From assembly GCA_003537755.1 (NCBI GenBank), contig DPQS01000029.1:28493-92492 (forward strand): DNA of 64,000 nt. The letters run 5' to 3'. The notes beneath the pieces were generated by a model. The model was given only the letters and a program-made list of their open reading frames with translations. It had not been told where the DNA came from and searched no databases. The number at the start of each line of letters is the position of its first letter. Within the stretch, counting starts at the first letter, position 1. Source of the stretch: Clostridiales bacterium (lineage in GTDB: Bacteria; Bacillota; Clostridia; Christensenellales; CAG-314). Position numbers and translations under genes: made by a program. Shown one piece after another: positions 36,593-45,483 of this stretch.

Positions 36593-38503
36593 ATGAAAAA
36601 TCTTGAAATAATTGCTTTTTCCATCGACCTTGCAAGACAAAAGGAAAGAGCGGAGTTTGTCAAAAATCAAATGAAGTTTTGCCGTGCCAACGGTTACAAC
36701 ACCGTGTTGTTGTACCTGGAAGCGAGCGTGCGCACAAGCGTTACGGCATTTTTCGACGAGGCTTCTTCGTACTCGCTTGAAGAGATTGCCGACATGGTAA
36801 ACTACGGCGAAAGTATAGGGCTTGACGTGGTGCCTGCGTTTGAAACGCTTGCCCACATGGAGAAATTTTTTGTCTACAAGCAGCTTGCCGACCTTGCCGA
36901 GTTTGACGACGAACATAGTCGGGGACGGGATTTTTGCTCGTCGCTCTATCCGCACGGAAGCCACGGCTGCGCAACGAATCCGCGTTTGCAAAGTTTTACA
37001 GACAAATACGTTACCGAAGTTTGCGGCGTGTTCCACAGTAAGTACGTGCATATGGGCATGGACGAGATGTTTCAGTTCGCCTGTTGCGACGATTGCAGAC
37101 GAACAATTGAAGGCGGCGTGACCAAGCAACAACTGTTTGTGGATTTTGTGTTGCATGCACATGCTCTTGTTGCTGCCATGAATCGTACAATGTTGATGTG
37201 GGACGATATGTTGGAATACTACCCCGTTGCCGGATTGTTGCCGAGAGATATAGTGCTTTGCAACTGGAATTATATTTATGTGGGCGTATCTCCGCGTGGC
37301 AAGTGGACGGGACGTAGCGGTGTCGATCCGTTTGCGTTGTATGACAAACTCGGCTTCAGATATATGTTTTGTTGCAAGGCAGGCAATCTGTCGCAGACGT
37401 TTAATGTCGACAGTTACACGGCATATGCAGAGAGGCACAATCCCCTCGGCGCAATACTCACCTCGTGGGAACGTTCCGATTGTTTCTATCCGTGCTTGCA
37501 ACCTGTCGTAGCTTATGCGGGTCGGTTGTGGAGAGGTATGTCGGACGGTAAAACAGCGGTTGACGTATTTGCCGAGTACATTGGCAACGGTGATTTGTCC
37601 GAACGTCTGGTCAATCTTTTTGCACCCGATTTTGTATTTTGCCGTACGGACATCGTTAAGGTAGCGGAAGAAAACAGTCATGTTTTTTCTGCTTACATTG
37701 CTCGGTTAAATGCGACACTACAAGCATTTGAAAGGTACAAATCGGTACATATCGATGACGACAACGACGTTTTTGACGACCTGTATGCCAATCTTGCTTT
37801 GCAGTATGCGCAGTTGTCTTTGTCGGCTTTGGGCAACAAGATTTTTGACGAGTACGAGTGTGGCGGAGTTGTAACGGCTCAACCGTATCTTGTTGCCATT
37901 GAACGAGCCGAAACGTTGTTTGACCTGGCGCAAAACATAGGCAGTAAATTGTGGACAAAGTATCGCGGTGGGATAACAAGTTGCGGCAATGCCTGGCAAA
38001 GGCTGTGCGAAGGAAACAAGCAACTTGTCGCCGATTTGCGGAAGGATTTGTATTCCGTCGTCGGGCAAAAGCGCGGAGTGTTGCGTTTGCGTCTGATGTT
38101 GCCCGACACTTATGCAAGTATTCGTGCCGAAGTTTTTGTGCGTTATGTCGGTCAAAGCGAAGATGCGTTGCTGCAGCGCAGCAGTACAAAAACAATGCTT
38201 ACAATGTTTGACGTCTCGGGCGAATACGTGTTGCGTTTTGCCACCGAACCGCAACTGATTGAGTACGTTTTGTTTGCCGCCTACGGCGAAGGCGCGCAGT
38301 ATCCCGTTTATGCCGAACACTTTGACGGCAAAAATTGGCACGCGCCCGTTGCGGCAAAAGCGGCGTGCGGCATGGTGAAAGGCGAGCAGAATATTTTGCA
38401 GAACAACGCAAGTTTTGGTGTGCTTGGTACAGATGACGGACGTTGTCATCTTGACGATATGTCGCTTGGCAAACAACGCAACGCAATCAGGATAGTTTTT
38501 TGA
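36593..38503 (+). CDS. GH20-like beta-N-acetylhexosaminidase, cytoplasmic
   Basis: 636 aa without signal peptide. The N-terminal TIM barrel contains YNTVLLYLEA, VVPAFETLAHMEKF and HMGMDEMF. Asp157-Glu158 of that last motif aligns with the catalytic Asp-Glu pair of GH20 (usually GGDE). CCDDC follows shortly, recalling DUF4838. After about residue 370 it is largely helical. GH20 enzymes use substrate-assisted catalysis to release GlcNAc or GalNAc. I see no good ribosome binding site before ATG 36593, where the leader reads AAAACAATACGTT. The unusual MDE motif leaves the substrate open. Confidence 0.75.
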   Translation: MKNLEIIAFSIDLARQKERAEFVKNQMKFCRANGYNTVLLYLEASVRTSVTAFFDEASSYSLEEIADMVNYGESIGLDVVPAFETLAHMEKFFVYKQLADLAEFDDEHSRGRDFCSSLYPHGSHGCATNPRLQSFTDKYVTEVCGVFHSKYVHMGMDEMFQFACCDDCRRTIEGGVTKQQLFVDFVLHAHALVAAMNRTMLMWDDMLEYYPVAGLLPRDIVLCNWNYIYVGVSPRGKWTGRSGVDPFALYDKLGFRYMFCCKAGNLSQTFNVDSYTAYAERHNPLGAILTSWERSDCFYPCLQPVVAYAGRLWRGMSDGKTAVDVFAEYIGNGDLSERLVNLFAPDFVFCRTDIVKVAEENSHVFSAYIARLNATLQAFERYKSVHIDDDNDVFDDLYANLALQYAQLSLSALGNKIFDEYECGGVVTAQPYLVAIERAETLFDLAQNIGSKLWTKYRGGITSCGNAWQRLCEGNKQLVADLRKDLYSVVGQKRGVLRLRLMLPDTYASIRAEVFVRYVGQSEDALLQRSSTKTMLTMFDVSGEYVLRFATEPQLIEYVLFAAYGEGAQYPVYAEHFDGKNWHAPVAAKAACGMVKGEQNILQNNASFGVLGTDDGRCHLDDMSLGKQRNAIRIVF

Positions 38504-38584
38504 CGTGTCGGTGCGTGTAATGTGGCTACGCGGGCAGGCAAAATATTGCAAAGAATGTATTTGACAAAAGGACATAAGGGAAAA

Positions 38585-39922
38585 ATGAACAAAGATTTTA
38601 TTTGGGGCGTCGCCTCTGCCGCGTATCAGATCGAAGGTGCGGAAAACGAAGGCGGAAGAAGTCCGAGTATTTGGGACAAACAGTTTACGGAAGGCAAAAC
38701 CCTGGGCGACATGAACGGCAGTGTTGCATGCGACCACTATCATCGTTACAAGCAAGACATTGCATTGATGCACGAGCTGGGTGTAAAAAACTATCGGTTT
38801 TCCGTCAGTTGGTGTCGTATTATGCCCGACGGTACCGGCGCCGTCAATGCCGAGGGCGCGCGTTTCTACAACGATTTGGCAGACGAACTGTTGAAGTACG
38901 GAATTACGCCGTGGGTTACTGTTTATCACTGGGATTTGCCCCGCAAGTTGTTTGAAGAGGGCGGTTTTCTGAACGACAAAATAAGCGACTACTTTGCCGA
39001 TTATGCCCGTGCCGTGGTTGAAATGTTTGGAGAAAAAGTGTCCAACTACATTATTTTCAACGAGCCGCAAGTCGTGGTAGAGGACGGACATTTTACGGGG
39101 GCGCATGCGCCTTTTTTACAATTGAGTCGTAGCGACGTTTTTCGCGTTGCGCACAATGTGTTGTTGTGCATAGGTAAGGCGGAAAAGGCAATGCGTAAGG
39201 CTGCAAAACACAAACTGAACCTGGGCGTTTCGCCGTGTTTTACTCCGATGATTCCGACCGAAGGTTGCGACAAGACGTTTGCCGAAAAATACAATTTTTT
39301 GCCCAACGGGGAGTTTTACGACGGCTGTTTCTTTACCGATGCGTTGATAAAAGGCGAGTTTTCGGACGAATACAAACAGTGGTTTGCCGAGTACGGCTAC
39401 AACCCGTCGCAAGACGATTTACGCACGATAAAGTGCAACTTCGATTTCTTCGGCGTCAACTATTATCAAGGGTTTTATGTCGAAGAAAATGAAAACGGTA
39501 TAAGAAAATTGCCGCTTTCGCCCACAGACAAAGTGACGGCGATGGGCTGGAAGGTTACGCCCGAAGGCATAGAATACATCGTCAGGTACTACTACGAGCG
39601 TTACGGTCTGCCCATCATTTTTGCGGAAAACGGCGTTGCGATTACGGAGTGGAAGACGATTGACGGCGAAGTACCCGATTATATGCGGATAGATTTTATT
39701 CGCAGGCACATCGAAGTGTTGAAAAGGGTTGCCGAAACCTACCCCGTAGCAGGCTACTTCTATTGGACATTTATGGACAACTTCGAATGGACGGCAGGCT
39801 ACTCGAAACGCTTCGGATTGGTCTATGTGGATTACGCCACGCAGGAACGTACGCCGAAGAAAAGTGCCTACTGGTACAAGAAAGTAATGCAAACCAACGC
39901 CGAAGATTTGTCGGTGGATTAG
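38585..39922 (+). CDS. GH1 beta-glycosidase
   Basis: 445-aa GH1 enzyme, cytoplasmic. Signatures: DFIWGVASAAYQIEGA at the N-terminus, IIFNEPQ with the acid/base Glu at about residue 160, IIFAENGVAI with the nucleophile Glu at about residue 348, and WTFMDNFEW near the C-terminus. It probably hydrolyses beta-glucosides, 6-phospho-beta-glucosides or related disaccharides; no PTS genes are nearby, so an unphosphorylated substrate is more likely (inference). ATG 38585 has AAGGG just upstream; a GTG at 38522 would add 21 residues unlike the family. Last gene before the terminator at 40209. Confidence 0.93.
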   Translation: MNKDFIWGVASAAYQIEGAENEGGRSPSIWDKQFTEGKTLGDMNGSVACDHYHRYKQDIALMHELGVKNYRFSVSWCRIMPDGTGAVNAEGARFYNDLADELLKYGITPWVTVYHWDLPRKLFEEGGFLNDKISDYFADYARAVVEMFGEKVSNYIIFNEPQVVVEDGHFTGAHAPFLQLSRSDVFRVAHNVLLCIGKAEKAMRKAAKHKLNLGVSPCFTPMIPTEGCDKTFAEKYNFLPNGEFYDGCFFTDALIKGEFSDEYKQWFAEYGYNPSQDDLRTIKCNFDFFGVNYYQGFYVEENENGIRKLPLSPTDKVTAMGWKVTPEGIEYIVRYYYERYGLPIIFAENGVAITEWKTIDGEVPDYMRIDFIRRHIEVLKRVAETYPVAGYFYWTFMDNFEWTAGYSKRFGLVYVDYATQERTPKKSAYWYKKVMQTNAEDLSVD

Positions 39923-39987
39923 GCGCGGGCGGTAAATACCATGCTGACGGCGAGCCGTTGTTAAGGTGAAAAGTTGCCCGAAAAATA

Positions 39988-40016
39988 CATACGTATGCAA
40001 AATCCGGCGACAAATT
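39988..40016 (+). repeat. 29-nt intergenic element, copy 2
   Basis: CATACGTATG at the left and CCGGCGACAAATT at the right. It matches the copy at 33041 and the complement of 54284-54312, each at 24 of 29 positions. It lies 65 bp after the GH1 stop. Confidence 0.5.
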
Positions 40017-40208
40017 ACGGCGTTTTGGGCGCAACAAACCAACAAAAAGCAAAAAAAAGTATAAGCAAAATTTCAGAGTTTTCGTCGTTGCTGTCGTTGA
40101 CTGCATGCGGCAAACTCCGACAAATACACACTTTGTGGAAATCTTGTTTCGCTTAAGGGGTTACAAGCGCGTTAAATACAAATAGAATAAATGCAATAGC
40201 TCAATGTA

Positions 40209-40234
40209 AAGAGTCCGGGTGCGGACTCTTTTTT
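40209..40234 (+). terminator. Intrinsic terminator of the cassette A/GH1 transcript
   Basis: AAGAGTCCG, loop GGTG, CGGACTCTT, ending in six T residues. A strong canonical terminator about 290 bp after the GH1 stop. Confidence 0.85.
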
Positions 40235-40399
40235 ACTCAAAAAAATTGTTTTTCGTGTGTATATGTGAGCGTAATTGTGCGACCGATTCTTTGTCGGCTA
40301 GTCAGATTGCCGTCGTCAAAGAACGCGTAAAAACGCACAAGCCGGTAGGTTTGCGGTAATTCCGTCGGCTTTTAAGTAGCCATGTGATAATCTCTGCAC

Positions 40400-40427
40400 T
40401 TGACTAACGGCAAATTTAGTGTATAAT
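40400..40427 (+). promoter_or_regulatory. Promoter of the ArsR-type regulator
   Basis: TTGACT at 40400-40405 and a perfect TATAAT at 40422-40427 with 16-bp spacing, 35 bp before the GTG start. Near-consensus, so the regulator is probably made steadily unless repressed. Confidence 0.75.
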
Positions 40428-40462
40428 AACCTTATTTACAAGAAAACAACGGGAGGCGCACA

Positions 40463-41398
40463 GTGATTACAGACAAAATACTTACGCTACACATCAACAT
40501 CCCCAGCGAGCGCGAAAAGATTTGCGCCGTAGGCAGGGCATTGTCCGTGCCCGACCGCGTCAGAATATTAAACTTGCTTACCGCGCGTTCGATGAATCTC
40601 AACGAGATTTCCAAGGTGTTGGATATTCCCGTTTCGTCGGTGTCCAACCATATCAACGCTTTGCAGGACGCCGAACTTGTGCTGGTTACCTACCAACCGA
40701 GCGCGAAAGGACACGTTAAGTTGTGCAGCGAGATGGTTTGCATGGTACAAATCAAGCGTGCCACGCCCAAAACTTCGGACAACGACGCATATTGCATGGA
40801 AATGCCCGTCGGCATGTACACCGACTGCGACATCAAGTCTCCGTGCGGAATGGCAAGCGCGGAAAAACAGCTTTTTGCGCCCGACTCGCCGGAGTACTTC
40901 TTTCTGCCCGAGCGCAAAGATGCCGAGTTGGTGTGGTTTTCGCACGGGTATGTCAGTTACATGTTCCCGTATTCCTCGCCCGAAGCCAAACCCGTCAACG
41001 AAATCAGCTTTTCGTTGGAGTTGTGTTCGGAGGCGGTGTACTATCGCAACGTGTGGCCCAGCGACATTACCTTTCTGATAAACGACGTCGAAGTGTTGAC
41101 GTACACATGCCCGGGTGACTTCGGGGGCAGGAGAGGAGTATACACGCCGGAGTTCTGGCCTGTGTCCAGTTCGCAATTCGGGTTGCTGAAAAAGATTACG
41201 GTCAACAAAAGCGGCGCATACATTGACGACCAGCTTGTTTCCAAAGACGTAACGATATCTAGACTAGGCATTGTCGCCGGCAATGCGGTCAAGTTTACCG
41301 TTTTGCTGAAAGACGACGCCAAACACCAGGGCGGAATCAATATTTACGGGAAGCATTTCGGAGATTTTCCGCAAGCTATAATAATGATGATAAGGTAA
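40463..41398 (+). CDS. ArsR-type winged-helix regulator with unrecognised C-terminal domain
   Basis: 311 aa starting at GTG with GGGAGG as ribosome binding site. Residues about 22-85 form an ArsR-like winged helix (RVRILNLLTARSMNLNEISK, then SVSNHINALQDAELV). The remaining 220 residues are beta-rich (YVSYMFPYSS, EISFSLELCSEAV, GDFGGRRGVYTPEFWP) and match no domain I know. There are no metal-binding Cys clusters like those of classical ArsR sensors. Ordinary ArsR proteins are about 100 aa, so the extra domain probably senses a ligand, plausibly a sugar. It stands alone between cassettes A and B, with its own promoter and a terminator at 41570, and is the obvious candidate regulator of cassette B (inference). 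Confidence 0.82.
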   Translation: MITDKILTLHINIPSEREKICAVGRALSVPDRVRILNLLTARSMNLNEISKVLDIPVSSVSNHINALQDAELVLVTYQPSAKGHVKLCSEMVCMVQIKRATPKTSDNDAYCMEMPVGMYTDCDIKSPCGMASAEKQLFAPDSPEYFFLPERKDAELVWFSHGYVSYMFPYSSPEAKPVNEISFSLELCSEAVYYRNVWPSDITFLINDVEVLTYTCPGDFGGRRGVYTPEFWPVSSSQFGLLKKITVNKSGAYIDDQLVSKDVTISRLGIVAGNAVKFTVLLKDDAKHQGGINIYGKHFGDFPQAIIMMIR

Positions 41399-41569
41399 AC
41401 CGTGATATCGGTGCACGGAAGAGACGTTTTTTTGACGGCTGCCGAACGTGATAATCCTTATCCTTGCTTGTTTTGGCATCTCTTGTACAAATAAAATATT
41501 TTTTTTACAAAAAACATTTTCTTTGATTTTTAAGTAACGTACATCTTAACGGCTTTTTGTGGAAATGGC

Positions 41570-41613
41570 ATGAGGAAACTTCTTCGGACAAAAGAGGTTT
41601 CCTCATTTTTTTT
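41570..41613 (+). terminator. Intrinsic terminator after the ArsR-type regulator
   Basis: ATGAGGAAAC at 41570-41579 pairs with GTTTCCTCAT at 41597-41606, running into eight T residues. It lies about 170 bp beyond the regulator stop and ahead of the cassette B promoter, isolating the two units. Confidence 0.85.
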
Positions 41614-41728
41614 GTTAATTCTGAACACTGTTTCGATATATCTTCCAAAATTAAGTAACGTTTCCAAAATGTTGAAAACATAACTGTTTAATTTGCCCGA
41701 AATATGAATATTCGAGACAGCTTGAATA

Positions 41729-41737
41729 TGCTACAAT
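41729..41737 (+). promoter_or_regulatory. Extended -10 promoter candidate for cassette B
   Basis: TGCTACAAT is an extended -10 element. The -35 region is poor (TATTCG at 41709), suggesting activator dependence. Repeated TGAATAT words at about 41705 and 41723 could be a binding site. Confidence 0.45.
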
Positions 41738-41882
41738 ATCTTTGGGGAGTTGTACCCTGAAGGCTTTTTGTGCCGTGTTTTGCGAAAAAGGCATTGAATT
41801 ACAGTGTTTTACTGCCGGTTTTGCATACTAAAAGCAATCCCAAAATCGGTATTGTCATCTACAAACAATGTGGAGGAAAACA

Positions 41883-43037
41883 ATGAAAAAGAAATTGTCA
41901 ATGATACTTGCGCTTGTGCTGACGCTTTGTCTGGTGTTGTCTTTGTCGGCAGTGCTTGTCGGCTGCGACGACTTGCCCGGCGAGGGCCCCGAAGAAGAAA
42001 TCGACCCCAACCGTACGCAATTGCGCATAGGTAACTACTACGGCGGCTTGGGTGACGGTTGGCTTAACGAGCTTAAACGTCAGTACGAAGAACTGCACCC
42101 CGACGTGCAGATACTTATTACAAACGACAAACCGTCCTTTACGCCCGACCAACTAAAAAACAGTATTGCCACAGACAAGCACCAACTGTACTTTGTCGAA
42201 AAACAATACTATTATGATTTGGTCAACGACGGCAAATTGGCAGACGTCACGGACGTCGTTACCGAAAAACTTACCAAGTACGGCGAGGACGTGTCGATTG
42301 CCGAAAAGATTTCCGACGATACCCTGCGTGAATACTACGGAGGCAAAACCACAGGCAACAAGTACTACGGATTGCCCAGTTACATGTCGCACAGCGGAAT
42401 AGTGTACGACGTGGACTTGTGGGAGAATAAAGGCTTCTACATTGCAGACGGCTCGACAGACACCAACGTCAAGTACACCAAGGGCGACAACAAGTCGGCA
42501 GGTCCTGACGGAATCAAGGGTACGCGCGACGACGGTATGCCCGCAACCTACGAACAATTCAAAAAACTTGTCAAAAAGATTACCGCAAGTAACGTTACTC
42601 CGTTTATCTGGAGCGGCGGTATCGGCGTATACCAGACAATGGCGACGACGGCATGGTGGGCGGACTACGAAGGTTACGACAACTTTTTGCTCAACTACAC
42701 CTTCAGCGGCAGTTACACCTTTGACGGCGACAGCACGCCTACGCAAATCACCGAAGAAAACGCCTATATGTTGCAAAAACAAAAGGGCAAAAAGTACGCT
42801 TTGCAGTTTGCCAAGGACCTTGTAACCAACCCCAACAACTACACGCTGAGCAGTGGCGGTACCACCAAGGACCACCTTGGCGCACAGTACGAATTTATCA
42901 AGAGCTACCCTTCGTCGCAGCCCGTGGCAATGATTCTGGAGTCCGACTGGTGGGAAAACGAAGCGCGCAACAACAACGCGTTTTCCGACATGGTTCCCAA
43001 GTACGGCGAAAAGTGGGCTTATGTATGGCACGCGTAG
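41883..43037 (+). CDS. ABC substrate-binding lipoprotein (cassette B), N-terminal part before frameshift
   Basis: 384 codons from ATG 41883, with GGAGG upstream. Lipobox VLVGC (Cys28), then QLRIGNYYGGLGDGWLNEL, matching the cassette A binding protein. The frame ends early at TAG 43035-43037 after GEKWAYVWHA. The remaining family sequence continues in the next frame from about 43021, so this is one gene split by a net +1 (or -2) shift near 43020. If the shift is real, the product lacks about 165 C-terminal residues and is probably inactive. An assembly or sequencing error is equally possible. Confidence 0.85.
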   Translation: MKKKLSMILALVLTLCLVLSLSAVLVGCDDLPGEGPEEEIDPNRTQLRIGNYYGGLGDGWLNELKRQYEELHPDVQILITNDKPSFTPDQLKNSIATDKHQLYFVEKQYYYDLVNDGKLADVTDVVTEKLTKYGEDVSIAEKISDDTLREYYGGKTTGNKYYGLPSYMSHSGIVYDVDLWENKGFYIADGSTDTNVKYTKGDNKSAGPDGIKGTRDDGMPATYEQFKKLVKKITASNVTPFIWSGGIGVYQTMATTAWWADYEGYDNFLLNYTFSGSYTFDGDSTPTQITEENAYMLQKQKGKKYALQFAKDLVTNPNNYTLSSGGTTKDHLGAQYEFIKSYPSSQPVAMILESDWWENEARNNNAFSDMVPKYGEKWAYVWHA

Positions 43038-43533
43038 GTTTGCGTATATGCCCGTACCTAAGACTACGGGTTCGGCGCAAGGTGAAACGGTTTTGTCCAC
43101 TTCGGCGACATGCTGTTTCTTCATCAATGCCAACGCAGGCGACAAAATGGATCTGGCAAAAGATTTTTACCAATTTTGCCATACGGAAAACTCTTTGCGC
43201 GTGTTCAATGCCTACACGGGTATGTGCCGTCCGTTTAATTACACCCTTACCGACGAACAGTACGAAGGTCTGACGTATTTTTCCAAGTATATTTACGATA
43301 TGTACAAAGGCGAAAACCCCGCAAAAGTCATCTACGACATCGGTTTGTGCAACACTCGTCTGAGTGACGTCACCTACTTCCGTGACAGATGGGAGTGGAA
43401 CGCCAACGTCGGCAGTGTTCCGTACGACAACCCGTTTAAGGCTTTTGCTTCGGACAGTTCGCTGACCGTGGAAAGCTACTTCAACGGCTTGTTCAAGTAC
43501 CATTCGGAAAACTGGTCGCGTTTCGGGTTATAA
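43021..43533 (+). pseudogene. ABC substrate-binding protein (cassette B), C-terminal part after frameshift
   Basis: This frame encodes GTRRFAYMPVPK, then FINANAGDKMDLAKDFYQF, then a typical binding-protein C-terminus ending ENWSRFGL. It has no signal peptide and no ribosome binding site, and continues the protein begun at 41883. Together the parts give about 550 aa, the length of the cassette A paralogue (562 aa). Permeases follow downstream. Confidence 0.85.
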
Positions 43534-43551
43534 CCTAATATTTTGTCAAAG

Positions 43552-43576
43552 AGGGAGTTGTTTCAATTCCCTTTTT
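43552..43576 (+). terminator. Intergenic terminator/attenuator behind the binding-protein gene
   Basis: AGGGAGTTG, loop TTT, CAATTCCCT (nine pairs including one G-T), then five T residues. Placed between binding protein and permeases, it should lower permease transcription relative to the binding protein. Confidence 0.7.
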
Positions 43577-43641
43577 GCGGCAAAATTTTCGGTCAGAAAG
43601 CAAGTTTTGTAATAAAAATCTTCAAAAAGGAGGATTTTTAA

Positions 43642-44562
43642 GTGAAAACGCCAAAGAAAAGAAAGCTGGGCGCAAAGATATTTTACTGGGCAATACTGGC
43701 ATTGCCTTTGTTGCAGTTTGCTATATTCTACATCGGCGTCAACGTCAACTCGCTGTTGTTGTCCTTCAAGGAGTATTCCGCAGGCGAAGGCTTCAGGTGG
43801 CTTGCGTGGGACAATTTGTTTGCCAATTACAAAAAGTTTTTCGTCGATCTCGGCAACGATATTGTGCTTAAGTATTGTCTGGAAAACTCGTTTGTGATAT
43901 GGCTGTTTACGGTTATTCTCATTACGCCGATTTGTATATTGTTTTCCTACTATCTGTACAAAAAACGCACGTTGAGCAACGTGTTTAAGGTACTGTTGTT
44001 TATGCCGACCATTATCCCCGGGATAGTCATGGTTCTGGTGTACAAGTATTTTGTCGACGGCGGCATACCCATCTTGCTTGAAAAGTGGTTCAATTTGCGG
44101 GTTCTCGGCTTGTTGTACAAGCCCGACACGGCATTGTGGATGATTGTTATTTTCCTTTGTCTGACGGGGTTTGGTACGGGCATGTTGTTGTACACGGGCG
44201 CAATGTCGCGCATCGACAACAGCCTGCTCGAAAGTTGCCAGCTTGACGGAGCCAACTCCTGGCAAGAGTTGTGGCACATCATTCTGCCGTCCATCTATCC
44301 TACGTTTACAATGCAGATGGTTTTCGGCGTGGCGACGTTTTTCACAAGTCAGGCGGCATTGTACAGCTTTTACGGAATAAATGCTGCTCCGCAAAACTAC
44401 ACCATAGGTTATTGGCTGTTTTTGATGGTGGCGGGCGACAACGGCACTTATTCGCAGTATCCGTACGCGTCTGCCGCAGGTATAGTGTTTACCTTGGTCG
44501 CCGCACCCGTAACGCTGTTGGTCAAGTACCTTATGGAGCGGTTCGGTCCGTCGGAGGGTTGA
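43642..44562 (+). CDS. Sugar ABC transporter permease, MalF-like (cassette B)
   Basis: 306-aa membrane permease starting at GTG 43642 with AAGGAGGA upstream. EAA loop: SLLESCQLDGANSWQ then IILPSIYP, with Ser/Cys replacing the two Ala residues of EAA. Paralogue of the permease at 23539. It ends 3 bp before the next permease start. Confidence 0.92.
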   Translation: MKTPKKRKLGAKIFYWAILALPLLQFAIFYIGVNVNSLLLSFKEYSAGEGFRWLAWDNLFANYKKFFVDLGNDIVLKYCLENSFVIWLFTVILITPICILFSYYLYKKRTLSNVFKVLLFMPTIIPGIVMVLVYKYFVDGGIPILLEKWFNLRVLGLLYKPDTALWMIVIFLCLTGFGTGMLLYTGAMSRIDNSLLESCQLDGANSWQELWHIILPSIYPTFTMQMVFGVATFFTSQAALYSFYGINAAPQNYTIGYWLFLMVAGDNGTYSQYPYASAAGIVFTLVAAPVTLLVKYLMERFGPSEG

Positions 44563-44565
44563 CGC

Positions 44566-45483
44566 ATGAAAAGAATTATCAAAAAGAAAGAAAACGACAA
44601 GGATTTCAGCGGTGTACGCAGCAAACCCAACGCCGCAACCGTAGTTACGTTTGTGCTGCTGGCGGTGTACGGAGTTGTCATGATAACGCTGTTTGTCTGG
44701 GCGCTGTTTTCCTCGGTCAAAACGCAGTACGACTTTGAAAACAACCCCTTCGGATTCCCCGAAGAGTGGAAGTTCAGCAACTACCTTGTCGCCTTGAGTA
44801 AGTTCAGCGTACCTGTAATACAAGACGGCGTGTCGCGCAAAGTATTTTTGCCCGAGATGTTGCTCAACAGCCTTATTTACTCGGTAGGTTGCACTATTGT
44901 CAACACGGCGGTTACATGCTGTGTGGCGTACGTCACGGCGAAATACAATTACCGTTTCAGCAAAGTGGTGTACGGCATAGTAATCGTAACCATGGTGTTG
45001 CCCATTGTCGGCAGTTTGCCGTCGGAATTGGAAATGGCGCGTAATCTCGGCACGTACGACCACTTCTGGGGCATCTTCGTAATGAAAGCCAACTTTCTCG
45101 GTATGAACTACCTGATTTTCTACTCGGCTTTCAAAAATTTGCCGTGGGACTACGCCGAGGCTGCGTTTGTCGACGGCGCGTCACACTTCCACGTCATGAC
45201 AAGGATAATGATTCCGATGATACGACCGGTAATATCCGTAGTGTTGTTGTTGTCCTTCATCGGCTATTGGAATGACTACTACGTGCCCATGATGTTTATT
45301 CCCAATCACCCTGTTGCCGCATACGGTTTGTATCGCTACCAACAGGCAACCGACTCGGCAATCAGCACTATCCCGATGAAGATAAGCGGATGTATGATAG
45401 TGTTTGCGCCGATATTCGTGCTGTTTCTTTGTATGAAAGACAAACTGATCGGCAATCTGACCGTAGGAGGTTTGAAAGGATGA
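44566..45483 (+). CDS. Sugar ABC transporter permease, MalG-like (cassette B)
   Basis: 305-aa permease, paralogue of 24493. EAA loop: DYAEAAFVDGASHFH then IMIPMIRP. C-terminus LIGNLTVGGLKG. Ribosome binding site GGAGG inside the previous gene's end. The stop overlaps the next start (ATGA). Confidence 0.92.
   Translation: MKRIIKKKENDKDFSGVRSKPNAATVVTFVLLAVYGVVMITLFVWALFSSVKTQYDFENNPFGFPEEWKFSNYLVALSKFSVPVIQDGVSRKVFLPEMLLNSLIYSVGCTIVNTAVTCCVAYVTAKYNYRFSKVVYGIVIVTMVLPIVGSLPSELEMARNLGTYDHFWGIFVMKANFLGMNYLIFYSAFKNLPWDYAEAAFVDGASHFHVMTRIMIPMIRPVISVVLLLSFIGYWNDYYVPMMFIPNHPVAAYGLYRYQQATDSAISTIPMKISGCMIVFAPIFVLFLCMKDKLIGNLTVGGLKG

Larger units (their letters stand above)
39923..40462. other. Intergenic region between GH1 gene and ArsR-type regulator
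   Basis: About 540 bp with no gene. It contains the second 29-nt element (39988), an intrinsic terminator (40209), a second hairpin with AAGCCG/CGGCTT arms followed by T residues (40339-40374, possible weak terminator) and the regulator's promoter (40400). Confidence 0.6.
41399..41882. other. Intergenic region ahead of cassette B
   Basis: About 480 bp with no gene. It holds a terminator (41570), a repeated TTAAGTAACGT (about 41530 and 41652), a promoter candidate (41729) and a leader of about 140 nt ahead of the binding-protein gene. Confidence 0.6.

Noticed and set aside
38543..38566. Third operator copy upstream of the GH1 gene (ATATTGCAAA plus TTGACA)
   Set aside because: Only part of the palindrome is present, and the TTGACA is too close to the start codon to serve as a -35 box.
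43021..43533. Independent small gene of 170 codons
   Set aside because: Its sequence is the C-terminal part of a binding protein whose N-terminal part is directly upstream in another frame.
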